A stretch of 40,244 bases of DNA, from positions 1 through 40,244 of the forward strand of contig CACWQH010000005.1 in NCBI GenBank assembly GCA_902762955.1, read 5' to 3'. The stretch comes from an uncultured Lachnospiraceae bacterium (GTDB lineage Bacteria; Bacillota; Clostridia; Lachnospirales; Lachnospiraceae). Under the pieces are notes generated by a model. It did not search any database. It was not told the origin of the DNA and worked only from the letters and a program-made list of their open reading frames with translations. The translations under genes and the position numbers were made by a program. Positions within the stretch are counted from its first letter, which is position 1; every line of letters starts with the position of its first letter. Below are positions 25,218-34,011 of this stretch, piece by piece.

Positions 25218-26960
25218 ATGTGTATGAATGTTTTTACACATCATAACAAGCTAAGATTATTACAATTCTTTGTTATTGCAATGCTTTTGGTTTCGGTAAT
25301 GATTGTAAGGCTGTTTTATATAATGGTCTTTAAATCAAAATATTACGGAGATAAGGCAGTTGCATTACAGGAGAGAGAACGAAGCATAAAAGCACCACGA
25401 GGTCTTATATATGACAGAAACGGAGTGGTTATCGCCGGTAATAAGGCGGTCTGCTCGATTTCCGTCATACATAGCCAGATAACGGATGAAGAGGCAGTTA
25501 TAAGGGAATTGTCCGAAAGGCTTGACATGGACGAGTCTGTTATAAGGAAAAAGGTCGAAAAGGTTTCGTCGAGGGAGAAGATAAAAAGCAATGTCGAAAA
25601 AGAAATTGCAGACGAAATCCGCGACCTTGACCTTGATGGTGTAATGATTGACGATGATTACAAAAGGTATTATCCTTATTCGGAGCTTGCCTCAAAGGTT
25701 ATAGGCTTTACCGGTGCCGATAATCAGGGGATAGTCGGCATAGAGGTTTTTTATGATGATATTTTGATGGGAACAAACGGAAGCATTAATACTCTTACCG
25801 ATGCAAGGGGAATAGAAATTCCGGGAGCAGCAGAGGAAAGAGTTGAACCTATACCCGGTGATAATCTGGTGCTTACACTTGATGTTAATATACAGATGTA
25901 TATTGAACAGGCGGCCATGAAGGTTATGCAGGAAAAAAATGCAAACAGAGTCTGTATCATAGTTATGAATCCGCAAAACGGTGAGATTTATGGTATGGCG
26001 GATGTACCTGAGTATAATCTGAACGAACCCTTTACCTATAACAGGGATGATATTGATGAAGCAGATGTCACACAGGATGATTTAAATAATATGTGGAGAA
26101 ATTTCTGCATAAATGATACCTATGAACCGGGTTCGACCTTTAAGATAGTAACAGCGACCTCTGCGTTTGAGGAAGGGGTTGTAAGTATAGATGATACCTT
26201 TTATTGTCCCGGCTATAAGCTGGTAGGGGACAGAAGGATAAAATGTCACAAAACCGTTGGCCATGGAGCCGAGACCTTTAAGCAGGGAATTATGAATTCC
26301 TGTAATCCAGTATTTATGGAGGTTGGTGCAAGGGTCGGCGCGGAAAACTTTTATAAGAATATGGAAAAGCTTGGTCTTTTCGAAAAGACGGGAGTTGATC
26401 TGCCGGGAGAAGCAGGTTCCATATTTCATAAGCTTGAAAATGTAGGAGAGGTTGAACTTGCGACCATGTCCTTTGGTCAGTCCTTTCAGATAACACCGCT
26501 TCAGCTTATGAGGGCGGTATCAGCAGTTATAAACGGAGGTACCCTCGTAACTCCTCATTTTGGCAAATACATCACTGATGACAATGATAATATAATCAGT
26601 GAATTAAAATATAATACTAAATCAGGTGTAATTGACACTGAAACCTCTGAAACCATGAAGTATCTTTTGGAGGCGGTTATATCGGAGGGAACCGGAAAGA
26701 ATGCATATCTTGAAGGATATTCCATAGGCGGAAAAACAGCTACCAGTGAAAAGCTTCCACGAAGCAGCAATAAATATATCTCTTCTTTTATAGGCTTTTC
26801 ACCGGCACAAAATCCTACGGTGCTGACATTGATTCTTATCGATGAGCCGGAGGGAATATATTACGGAGGAACTATAGCTGCTCCGGTGGTCGGTGATATA
26901 TACAGCAATATTCTTCCGTATCTTGGAATTGAAAAAGAAGAGGTTGAAGACAGCGAGTAG
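25218..26960 (+). CDS. Class B penicillin-binding protein 2 with a KTA active-site variant
   Basis: A 580-residue class B transpeptidase, shorter than its upstream neighbour and probably a diverged paralog. A membrane helix lies at about 15-35, then the pedestal motif APRGLIYDRNG. The catalytic serine motif S306-T-F-K309 and S361-C-N363 are normal. The third box reads K506-T-A508 in GGKTATSEKLPR, where KTG is the classical form. No PASTA domains are present. The ribosome site is weak (CCGGTG); ATG 25224 is an alternative start. In clostridia one of two adjacent dcw PBPs is often the sporulation enzyme SpoVD; whether that applies here cannot be told from sequence. Confidence 0.88.
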   Translation: MCMNVFTHHNKLRLLQFFVIAMLLVSVMIVRLFYIMVFKSKYYGDKAVALQERERSIKAPRGLIYDRNGVVIAGNKAVCSISVIHSQITDEEAVIRELSERLDMDESVIRKKVEKVSSREKIKSNVEKEIADEIRDLDLDGVMIDDDYKRYYPYSELASKVIGFTGADNQGIVGIEVFYDDILMGTNGSINTLTDARGIEIPGAAEERVEPIPGDNLVLTLDVNIQMYIEQAAMKVMQEKNANRVCIIVMNPQNGEIYGMADVPEYNLNEPFTYNRDDIDEADVTQDDLNNMWRNFCINDTYEPGSTFKIVTATSAFEEGVVSIDDTFYCPGYKLVGDRRIKCHKTVGHGAETFKQGIMNSCNPVFMEVGARVGAENFYKNMEKLGLFEKTGVDLPGEAGSIFHKLENVGEVELATMSFGQSFQITPLQLMRAVSAVINGGTLVTPHFGKYITDDNDNIISELKYNTKSGVIDTETSETMKYLLEAVISEGTGKNAYLEGYSIGGKTATSEKLPRSSNKYISSFIGFSPAQNPTVLTLILIDEPEGIYYGGTIAAPVVGDIYSNILPYLGIEKEEVEDSE

Positions 26961-27046
26961 GGATAAAACAGTGTAAGAAAATCTTTATGGCACAAGCTGA
27001 TATAAGATGTAAATCTACATTAGATATAATATAAGGAGACAAAGAT

Positions 27047-28000
27047 ATGAATAAATATGATGTTATCGTACCAATACTAATCGCATTTTTTACAAGTGTA
27101 ATTTTAAGTCCTATATTTATACCTTTTTTAAAAAAGCTTAAATTCGGTCAGTTTGTAAGAGATGAGGGACCGGAAAGCCATCTTAAAAAAGCCGGAACAC
27201 CAACTATGGGTGGACTTATCATTTTATTTAGTATTGTTATAACATCATTATTTTATATTAAGGATTATCCTCAGATAATTCCGGTACTTTTTTCAACCTT
27301 AGGCTTTGGTCTGATAGGATTTCTGGATGATTATATAAAGGTTGTCATGAAGCGTTCCATGGGACTTCGCGCATGGCAGAAGATGCTTGGACAGTTTGTG
27401 ATTACAGGTATTTTTGCATATTATATAAATGCACATACCGATCTTGGAACAACAATGATAATACCTTTTGTGAATAAGTCTGTAGATATGGGCTGGGTTT
27501 ACTATCCGTTTTTGTTCTTTGTAATGCTTGGAACCGTAAACGGAGCGAATTTTACAGACGGACTTGATGGCCTTGCATCATCGGTAACTGTTCTTATTGC
27601 AACATTTTTCACGATTGCGGCAATCGGGCTTGGTTCGGGTGTTGCACCTATTACATGTGCGGTTGTCGGAAGTCTGCTTGGTTTCCTTGTTTACAATGTA
27701 TATCCTGCAAGAGTATTTATGGGTGATACAGGTTCCCTTGCGTTGGGTGGATTTGTTGCATCGGTCGCCTTTGTGCTGCAGATGCCGCTTATAATACTTC
27801 TTGTTGCTTTTATATATTTCGCCGAGGTTTTATCGGTTATTATTCAGGTTGCTTCATTTAAGCTTACCGGAAAAAGAGTTTTCAAGATGGCACCTATACA
27901 TCACCATTTTGAGCTCTGCGGATGGCCGGAGACAAAGGTTGTTTCTATATTTGCAATTGTGACTGCAATACTTTGCTTTATAGGTATTTTAGCGTTATAA
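27047..28000 (+). CDS. mraY: Phospho-MurNAc-pentapeptide transferase
   Basis: A 317-residue integral membrane enzyme with about ten helices. It attaches phospho-MurNAc-pentapeptide to undecaprenyl phosphate, forming lipid I. The catalytic D94-D95, the N168-F-T-D171-G-L-D174 nucleoside/metal site and the HHHFE box at 285-289 are all present. AAGGAG precedes the ATG. It is followed by murD with a 36-base gap. No murG, which makes lipid II, is found in this cluster. Confidence 0.96.
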   Translation: MNKYDVIVPILIAFFTSVILSPIFIPFLKKLKFGQFVRDEGPESHLKKAGTPTMGGLIILFSIVITSLFYIKDYPQIIPVLFSTLGFGLIGFLDDYIKVVMKRSMGLRAWQKMLGQFVITGIFAYYINAHTDLGTTMIIPFVNKSVDMGWVYYPFLFFVMLGTVNGANFTDGLDGLASSVTVLIATFFTIAAIGLGSGVAPITCAVVGSLLGFLVYNVYPARVFMGDTGSLALGGFVASVAFVLQMPLIILLVAFIYFAEVLSVIIQVASFKLTGKRVFKMAPIHHHFELCGWPETKVVSIFAIVTAILCFIGILAL

Positions 28001-28036
28001 ATAGTTTATCAAGATGATGGATAAGGAGAATGTGCT

Positions 28037-29407
28037 ATGGATAAAAAAGTACTTGTAGCAGGAGCAGGAAAAAGCGGTGTGGCTGCATCAAAGCTTCTTG
28101 CAAGAAATGGCAGAAATGTAATTCTTTATGATGAAAATATGAAGGGAGAACTGACCAGGGAAATAGTTCTGGAAAAATTTGATGATGCTCCTTTCAAAGA
28201 AAACATAGATACTATCTTGGGAACCATTACGGATGATGATATCAAGGCCTGTGATTATATGGTCATAAGTCCGGGTATACCTACAGATAATGGATTTGCC
28301 AAGAGAGTAAAAAGCCTTGGTGTGAGAGTTTTAAGCGAGATAGAGCTTGCATTTATGTATGAGCAGGGTACAGTTCTTGCCATAACCGGTACAAACGGTA
28401 AAACCACAACCACTACTCTTGTCGGAGAGATAATGAAGGCATATAACAGTGAGACCTTTGTTGTGGGAAACATCGGTATACCGTACACTGACCTTGCGGA
28501 TAAGACAACTGAAAATTCCGTCACGGTTGCTGAGATAAGCAGCTTCCAGCTTGAGACTGTTGAAACCTTTAAGCCGCATATAAGTGCGTGTCTTAACATT
28601 ACTCCCGATCATCTTGACAGACATCATACCTTTGAAAACTATGCTTCATGTAAAATGGCTATAGCCAATAAGCAGACCAAGGATGATTATATGGTTCTTA
28701 ATTATGATGATCCGGAGACCTTAAAAAGAGCAAAGCTTGATAATGTAAATGTTATATTTTTCAGCAGACTTACGCATCTTGATGAGGGTGTATATGTAGA
28801 TCATGATGATGTTGTTATCAAGAAGGATAATGTTATAACAAAGATACTTTCATTGAAGGATATAAATCTTCTTGGAACACATAATGTTGAAAATATACTG
28901 GCTGCCGTGGCAATTACATATTATGCCGGAGTGCCGGTTGAGACTATCAGAAAGGTATGTACTGAATTTAAGGGCGTTGCGCATAGAATAGAGTATGTAA
29001 GAACCGTAAACGGAGTCAAATACTACAATGATTCAAAGGGAACCAATCCGGATGCCGCGATAAAGGGCATAAAGGCTATGACAACAACAACATTTCTTAT
29101 CGGCGGCGGTTATGATAAGGGTGTTCCGTTTGATGACTGGATTGATGCATTTGAAAATAAAGTGAAGTATCTTGTACTCATAGGACAGACCGCTAAAACA
29201 ATTGCAACCTGTGCAAAAAATCATGGCTTTAACAGTATAGTATTTATGGATACTCTTGAAGAGGCAATTGATTTTTGCTATAAAAATGCAAGGCCCGGAG
29301 ATGCAGTGCTTTTGTCACCTGCCTGCGCAAGCTGGGGTATGTTTAAGAATTATGAGCAAAGAGGAGATATATTCAGAGACTATGTAATGAAGCTTGAGGA
29401 CGAGTAG
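28037..29407 (+). CDS. murD: UDP-N-acetylmuramoylalanine--D-glutamate ligase
   Basis: A 456-residue cytoplasmic Mur ligase that adds D-Glu to UDP-MurNAc-L-Ala. It has an N-terminal Rossmann-like UDP-binding domain (AGAGKSGVAAS at 8-18), a central ATPase domain with GTNGKTTTT at 118-126, and a C-terminal domain with YNDSKGTNPDAA and the LSPACASWGMF box. AAGGAG lies ahead of the ATG. The other Mur ligases are not in the window. Confidence 0.96.
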   Translation: MDKKVLVAGAGKSGVAASKLLARNGRNVILYDENMKGELTREIVLEKFDDAPFKENIDTILGTITDDDIKACDYMVISPGIPTDNGFAKRVKSLGVRVLSEIELAFMYEQGTVLAITGTNGKTTTTTLVGEIMKAYNSETFVVGNIGIPYTDLADKTTENSVTVAEISSFQLETVETFKPHISACLNITPDHLDRHHTFENYASCKMAIANKQTKDDYMVLNYDDPETLKRAKLDNVNVIFFSRLTHLDEGVYVDHDDVVIKKDNVITKILSLKDINLLGTHNVENILAAVAITYYAGVPVETIRKVCTEFKGVAHRIEYVRTVNGVKYYNDSKGTNPDAAIKGIKAMTTTTFLIGGGYDKGVPFDDWIDAFENKVKYLVLIGQTAKTIATCAKNHGFNSIVFMDTLEEAIDFCYKNARPGDAVLLSPACASWGMFKNYEQRGDIFRDYVMKLEDE

Positions 29408-29445
29408 ATTTTTTGTTTAAATTATTGCTTGAGGAGTTGATTTAG

Positions 29446-30567
29446 GTGGGAAAGGTCAGAAGGACAACTAAAAACAGTTTTTGGATTAAGGGTGGATATA
29501 CTGATTATCAGATTATATTTTTAACCTTTGTAATTGTCCTTTTCGGACTTATGATGGTTTACAGCTCGAGCTCATACAGAGCTATAACAAGCGGATATCC
29601 GGGTACATATTTTATGACACGTCAGGGGATTTTTGCTGTACTTGGTTTTATAGCTATGTATGCGGTTTCCAGAGTGAATTACAGATATCTCTCAAATCTT
29701 TCTGTGATATTGATGTATATTGCGATAGCTATGCTGGCATATGTTTTGATACTTGGTAGAGCAAGCCATGGTGCAACAAGATGGATACAGATAGGTTCCA
29801 TGCAGCTGCAGCCGTCAGAGATAGCTAAACCGATTATCATAATTTATATGGCAGATGCCTGTGTTAAGAAATCCAAATATCTAAATACGATGGTTGGTAT
29901 TTTTAAGATAATTGCACTTCCGGTTGTATGTATTGGACTTATAGCTGCTGAAAACTTAAGTACTGCAATAGTATGCTTCGCCATTGTTGTAGCTATATTA
30001 TTTGTCGCAAGTCCAAAACTTTTTAATCTTATAGTACTTGGACTTATAGGAATAGGTGCTGCTGTTTTGCTTGTAGTAACGGTAGGTTACAGAGGAGATC
30101 GTTTTGAAGCATGGAGGCATCCTGAAACGAGTGAAAAAGGATTTCAGACCTTGCAGTCTTTGTATGCTATAGGTTCAGGAGGATTTTTTGGAAGAGGACT
30201 TGGCAACAGTATTCAAAAGCTTGGATTCCTTCCGGAGTCTCACAATGATATGATTTTTTCTGTTGTATGTGAAGAACTCGGACTTTTCGGGGCACTGGTT
30301 GTAATTGGACTGTTTATTATGCTTATTTTTAGATTTAAGTTTGTTGCTGATGGTTCTGTTGACAGCTTTGGCGGATTTATAATCACCGGTGTTATCACAC
30401 ATATAGCTGTTCAGCTTATAGTAAATATCGGGGTTGTAACCAATACAATTCCGCCGACAGGTGTTACACTTCCGTTTATCAGTTATGGAGGTACATCGCT
30501 TGTATTTATGATGGCGGAAGTCGGTTTGGTTCTAAGCGTAGCCAGACAGATGAGTCTCACGGAATAA
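29446..30567 (+). CDS. ftsW: SEDS peptidoglycan polymerase FtsW/SpoVE
   Basis: A 373-residue protein with ten hydrophobic helices. A GTG start lies nine bases after GAGGAG. MVYSSSSYRA in helix one, the outer-loop region RFEAWRHPE, GRGLGNSIQKLGFLPESHNDMIFSVVCEE and the closing PFISYGGTS are SEDS signatures. It polymerises lipid II glycan strands at the septum together with a class B PBP; either PBP of this operon may be its partner. FtsW and the sporulation paralog SpoVE cannot be separated on sequence alone. Confidence 0.93.
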   Translation: MGKVRRTTKNSFWIKGGYTDYQIIFLTFVIVLFGLMMVYSSSSYRAITSGYPGTYFMTRQGIFAVLGFIAMYAVSRVNYRYLSNLSVILMYIAIAMLAYVLILGRASHGATRWIQIGSMQLQPSEIAKPIIIIYMADACVKKSKYLNTMVGIFKIIALPVVCIGLIAAENLSTAIVCFAIVVAILFVASPKLFNLIVLGLIGIGAAVLLVVTVGYRGDRFEAWRHPETSEKGFQTLQSLYAIGSGGFFGRGLGNSIQKLGFLPESHNDMIFSVVCEELGLFGALVVIGLFIMLIFRFKFVADGSVDSFGGFIITGVITHIAVQLIVNIGVVTNTIPPTGVTLPFISYGGTSLVFMMAEVGLVLSVARQMSLTE

Positions 30568-30622
30568 TTATTTATTAATTTATTCATGTGGGAATTTATG
30601 GAGATAAATGAGGTAAATGCAC

Positions 30623-31327
30623 ATGAAAAAAAGATATGTATTGTTAGTTGTTTTGATATTGATAATAGGTGCATTTTCATATATCAGCACATTTAAGATA
30701 AAGGAAATAAAAGTGATAGGCTGCTCGAAGGTTGATGAGCAGGTGATTATAGATACGGTAAGAAGTAAAAGCTATGTAAACAACACCATTGTTCTTTATC
30801 TGCAAAATAAAATAAAACCTATCGGCGATATTCCTTTTGTTGCCAAGATAGATATTGATTATGATTCGAAAAATGAAATAACCGTAACGGTTTATGAAAA
30901 ATCTGTTGCCGGTTGTGTTGAATATATGGATGGCTATGTATATTTTGATAAGGATGGTATAGTTCTTGAATCTTCACAGGAGATAATAGAAGGTGTGCCA
31001 TGTATCAGAGGACTTAATTTTACGGAATGGGAGATGGGTAAAAAGCTTCCGATAGATAATGAAAGTAAGTTTAAGTCAATTCTTTCGATTACTCAGCTTA
31101 TAGATAAATATGAGCTTGATATAGACGGTATAAAATTTACGGCTGAGAATGAAATAATCCTTATGCACGAAGGGATAACGATAGAACTCGGAAAGGGGGA
31201 TTATCTTGCGATACAGATGATGAATCTTGGAAGCATTCTTGAAAATCTGGAAGGAATGGAAGGAACACTTTATATGAAAGATTTTGACTCTAATGATTCT
31301 ACAGCAAGCTTCAGTAAGAAAAAATAG
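30623..31327 (+). CDS. ftsQ: Division protein FtsQ/DivIB
   Basis: A bitopic division protein of 234 residues. ATG 30623 is preferred over the ATG at 30617, because TGAGGT at 30609-30614 is correctly spaced only for the former. One membrane helix (about 5-24) leads into an extracytoplasmic POTRA domain (FKIKEIKVIGCSKVDEQVI) and a beta domain with EKSVAGCVEYMDGYVYFDKDG. It joins FtsL and FtsB/DivIC at the septum. ftsA, which often follows, is missing; ftsZ comes after a 143-base regulatory gap. Confidence 0.9.
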   Translation: MKKRYVLLVVLILIIGAFSYISTFKIKEIKVIGCSKVDEQVIIDTVRSKSYVNNTIVLYLQNKIKPIGDIPFVAKIDIDYDSKNEITVTVYEKSVAGCVEYMDGYVYFDKDGIVLESSQEIIEGVPCIRGLNFTEWEMGKKLPIDNESKFKSILSITQLIDKYELDIDGIKFTAENEIILMHEGITIELGKGDYLAIQMMNLGSILENLEGMEGTLYMKDFDSNDSTASFSKKK

Positions 31328-31357
31328 ATTTTTAGTAAGAAAAAACGTAAAAAAGTA

Positions 31358-31386
31358 TTGATTATTTCTAAAAAAAATTATATTAT
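31358..31386 (+). promoter_or_regulatory. ftsZ promoter
   Basis: TTGATT (31358-31363) and TATTAT (31381-31386) are separated by 17 bases in the 143-base gap before ftsZ. The predicted start near 31393 places the inverted repeat at 31397-31430 at the very 5' end of the transcript. Confidence 0.6.
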
Positions 31387-31396
31387 ATGAGTAATA

Positions 31397-31430
31397 TTGT
31401 AACAATGTGGGTAAGTTTGCCCTGTTACAA
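31397..31430 (+). promoter_or_regulatory. Inverted repeat in the ftsZ leader
   Basis: TTGTAACA (31397-31404) is repeated inverted as TGTTACAA (31423-31430), and GGG/CCC (31409-31411 with 31420-31422) can extend the stem. It is not followed by a T tract, so it is more likely an operator or an mRNA-stabilising 5' hairpin than a terminator. Confidence 0.5.
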
Positions 31431-31470
31431 AGGGTAAAAAAGTGAAATTTTTATTAAGGAGGAAAGAACC

Positions 31471-32682
31471 TTGCTTGAAATAAAGTCAAACGATGAAAAG
31501 ACCCCTGCAAGAATCCTGGTAATTGGTGTAGGTGGTGCAGGTAACAACGCAGTCAACAGAATGATTGATGAAAATGTGGAGGGTGTTGAGCTTATAGCTA
31601 TTAACACTGATAAGCAGATTTTATCACAGAGCAGAGCAACTACAAAGATTCAGATTGGTGAGAAGCTTACCAAGGGACTTGGTGCAGGAGCTAAGCCTGA
31701 AATCGGTGCAGGTGCAGTAGAAGAAAACAGAGAAGAGATTACAGATATAATGAAGGATGCCAACATGGTATTTGTTACCTGTGGTATGGGTGGTGGTACC
31801 GGTACAGGTGCTGCGCCTGTAGTAGCAGAGATAGCAAGAAATCTTGGTATTCTTACTGTAGGTGTTGTAACAAAGCCTTTCTCGTTTGAGGGTAAACCAC
31901 GTATGAACAACGCCGTAAACGGTATTGCAAAGCTTAAGGAAAATGTTGATACACTTATTGTTATTCCAAATGACAAGCTCCTTCAGATATGCGATAAGCG
32001 TACAAGCTTACCGGAAGCTTTAAAGAAGGCTGATGAGGTTCTTCAGCAGGGTGTTCAGGGTATCACAGATCTTATCAATAAGCCAGGTCTTATCAACCTC
32101 GACTTTGCAGATATCCAGACAGTTATGAGAGATAAGGGTGTTGCTCATATCGGTATCGGTAGAGCAAGTGGAGATAACAAGGCTGTTGACGCTATCAAGT
32201 CAGCTATGGACAGCCCATTACTTGAGACTACAGTTTCAGGTGCTACAGATATCATTGTTAACTTTTCAGGTAACATCGGTATCGTTGAAGCATATGATGC
32301 TATTACATATCTTACTGAAGTTGCAGGAGATGGTGCCAATATCATCTTCGGTACAGTTGATAATGATGTTATGGGTGAGGATGTATGTATTACAATTATC
32401 GCTACAGGTATTGAGGGCAATACTACATCAGCAACAGTTTCAGTTCCAAATACTCAGGCTGGAGCTGCTAAACCGGCATCTGTTTCAGTTACACCGCTTA
32501 AGACTCCTACATATTCGGGACAGCCTATAACAGGTGCATCTAACATCAGACCACTTAACACTCAGGCTAAACCACAGCCAACAAGCAATGTTGGTGCAAC
32601 AGCAGCCGTTAAGCCTGCAGCAAGTGCACAGCCAAACGGAGCAGGTGGAATCAAAATACCTGATTTCCTCAAGAGAGGCTAA
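31471..32682 (+). CDS. ftsZ: Cell division GTPase FtsZ
   Basis: A 403-residue tubulin-like GTPase that forms the Z-ring. Translation starts at TTG 31471, seven bases after [20 protein letters not shown] near 20 and the tubulin signature GMGGGTGTG at 105-113 bind GTP. The T7 loop NLDFAD at about 209-214 completes the active site in the polymer. A Pro/Thr/Ala-rich linker of about 70 residues leads to the conserved C-terminal peptide [10 protein letters not shown], which binds membrane anchors; SepF is a likely candidate because ftsA is absent here. Confidence 0.97.
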   Translation: MLEIKSNDEKTPARILVIGVGGAGNNAVNRMIDENVEGVELIAINTDKQILSQSRATTKIQIGEKLTKGLGAGAKPEIGAGAVEENREEITDIMKDANMVFVTCGMGGGTGTGAAPVVAEIARNLGILTVGVVTKPFSFEGKPRMNNAVNGIAKLKENVDTLIVIPNDKLLQICDKRTSLPEALKKADEVLQQGVQGITDLINKPGLINLDFADIQTVMRDKGVAHIGIGRASGDNKAVDAIKSAMDSPLLETTVSGATDIIVNFSGNIGIVEAYDAITYLTEVAGDGANIIFGTVDNDVMGEDVCITIIATGIEGNTTSATVSVPNTQAGAAKPASVSVTPLKTPTYSGQPITGASNIRPLNTQAKPQPTSNVGATAAVKPAASAQPNGAGGIKIPDFLKRG

Positions 32683-32689
32683 TTATTAT

Positions 32690-32726
32690 AAGTGTGTCAG
32701 TGAGAACGATTCTCATTGACACACTT
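32690..32726 (+). terminator. Terminator-like hairpin after ftsZ (repeat copy 1)
   Basis: A 17-bp stem (32690-32706 with 32710-32726, one G-T pair) around a CGA loop, starting eight bases after the ftsZ stop. The following T run is short. Its arms share GTGTGTCA/TGACACAC with a second hairpin at 32832-32864, so it belongs to a repeat family. Confidence 0.7.
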
Positions 32727-32737
32727 TTGTAAATTGT

Positions 32738-32808
32738 GACTGTAAAAAAATGTGCTCGCATGGCATGTGATACTTAACGCCATGCTAAGCACATTTTTCT
32801 ATACAGTC
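32738..32808. repeat. Large central stem-loop between two repeat hairpins
   Basis: A 71-base structure. GACTGTA (32738) pairs with TACAGTC (32802-32808), AAATGTGCT with AGCACATTT, and GCATGGC with GCCATGC, around a loop of about 14 bases. Small internal loops separate the three stems. No gene is present. Confidence 0.6.
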
Positions 32809-32831
32809 TATAATATTTATAAGTTATGGAA

Positions 32832-32864
32832 GTGTGTCAATGAGAACCGTTCCCACTGACACAC
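32832..32864. repeat. Second GTGTGTCA hairpin (repeat copy 2)
   Basis: GTGTGTCA (32832-32839) and TGACACAC (32857-32864) with a partly paired middle (GAA/TTC near the loop). It is an imperfect copy of the hairpin after ftsZ, 142 bases further on and just before the hflK ribosome site. Confidence 0.65.
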
Positions 32865-32892
32865 ATAAAATGCTTATTCAAAGGAGGATATA

Positions 32893-34011
32893 ATGAGTAA
32901 ATCAAAAAAAGATGATGACATAATCGATGTCGAGTATGTTGAAGAAGATGCAGACAAGGATAAAGAAAAAGATAAGAAAAAAAATCGGGGCAAGAATGAT
33001 GATTATGACGGCGATGATGGTGGAAGCAAAAAGGCAAAAAGAATAGTCAATATTGTTAAAATTGTAATAATTGTTATTATCTTGCTTTCTGCTGTTTTTG
33101 ACAGCTATTACTATGTTAATGAGCAGGAGAATGCGGTTGTAACCATGTTTGGAAAGGTCACCACAACCAATACCGCGGGACTTTATTTTAAAATTCCATT
33201 TATTCAAAAGGTCCAAATGGTTGATGTAACTACACATGGTACGGGTGTTGGTTATACAATCAGTAACAATGGTCAAAATATTACCGATTCAATGGATGGA
33301 GTAATGATTACTTCAGATTTTAATTTATTGAACATTGATTTCTATCTGGAGTATAAGGTGTCTGATCCGGTTGCATATCTCTATAATTCCAATAATCCTG
33401 AAGAGATTTTAAAGGATATAGCGCTTTCAAGCATCAGGTCGGTTGTAGGTAATTATACGGTTGATGAGGCGATGACTACGGCAAAAAGCCAGATACAGTC
33501 AGATGTTAAGGAAGAAATGATGCGCGAGCTTTCCGAAAGAGACATAGGACTTCAGGTTATCAATATCACTGTTCAGGATTCCGAACCGCCTACCGATGAT
33601 ATTATCGCTGCATTTAAGTCGGTTGAAACTGCAAAGCAGGGAGCCGATACAGCGAAAAACAATGCATTACAATATCAAAATAAAGAGCTTCCAAATGCAA
33701 CGGCGCAGGCCGACAGAATACGTAAGGATGCTGAAGCCCAAAAGGCAACCCGTATCGCTGAGGCAGAAGGACAGGTTGCAAGACTTGATAAGATTTATGA
33801 GCAGTATAAGCTTTATCCGCTTATAACAAAGAAAAGAATGTTCTATGAGACTATGGAAGAGGTTCTGCCATCCCTTAAGATAATTATAACCGATGGTGAG
33901 ACTCAGGAGGTTTATCCGATAGAGAGCTTTGCGGACATTAATTCCACAACAAATAATAATTATACTACTACAGAAAAGGAGGATGATACAAATGACGAAA
34001 CAGACTACTAA
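32893..34011 (+). CDS. hflK: SPFH/band-7 protein, HflK-like
   Basis: A 372-residue membrane protein. The first 50 residues are extremely charged (Lys/Asp/Glu runs), followed by one membrane helix (about 51-68). The SPFH domain starts with VNEQENAVVTMFGKV, and a helical stretch rich in Ala, Lys and Gln (about 245-300) follows. HflK and HflC form a membrane cage that, in E. coli, encloses the FtsH protease. AAGGAGG precedes the ATG. It overlaps hflC by 20 bases. No ftsH lies in the window, so the partner protease is unknown. Confidence 0.85.
   Translation: MSKSKKDDDIIDVEYVEEDADKDKEKDKKKNRGKNDDYDGDDGGSKKAKRIVNIVKIVIIVIILLSAVFDSYYYVNEQENAVVTMFGKVTTTNTAGLYFKIPFIQKVQMVDVTTHGTGVGYTISNNGQNITDSMDGVMITSDFNLLNIDFYLEYKVSDPVAYLYNSNNPEEILKDIALSSIRSVVGNYTVDEAMTTAKSQIQSDVKEEMMRELSERDIGLQVINITVQDSEPPTDDIIAAFKSVETAKQGADTAKNNALQYQNKELPNATAQADRIRKDAEAQKATRIAEAEGQVARLDKIYEQYKLYPLITKKRMFYETMEEVLPSLKIIITDGETQEVYPIESFADINSTTNNNYTTTEKEDDTNDETDY

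Noticed and set aside
27019-27032. TATAAT-like box before mraY
   Set aside because: It adjoins the ribosome site and has no -35; mraY is better explained as part of the operon.
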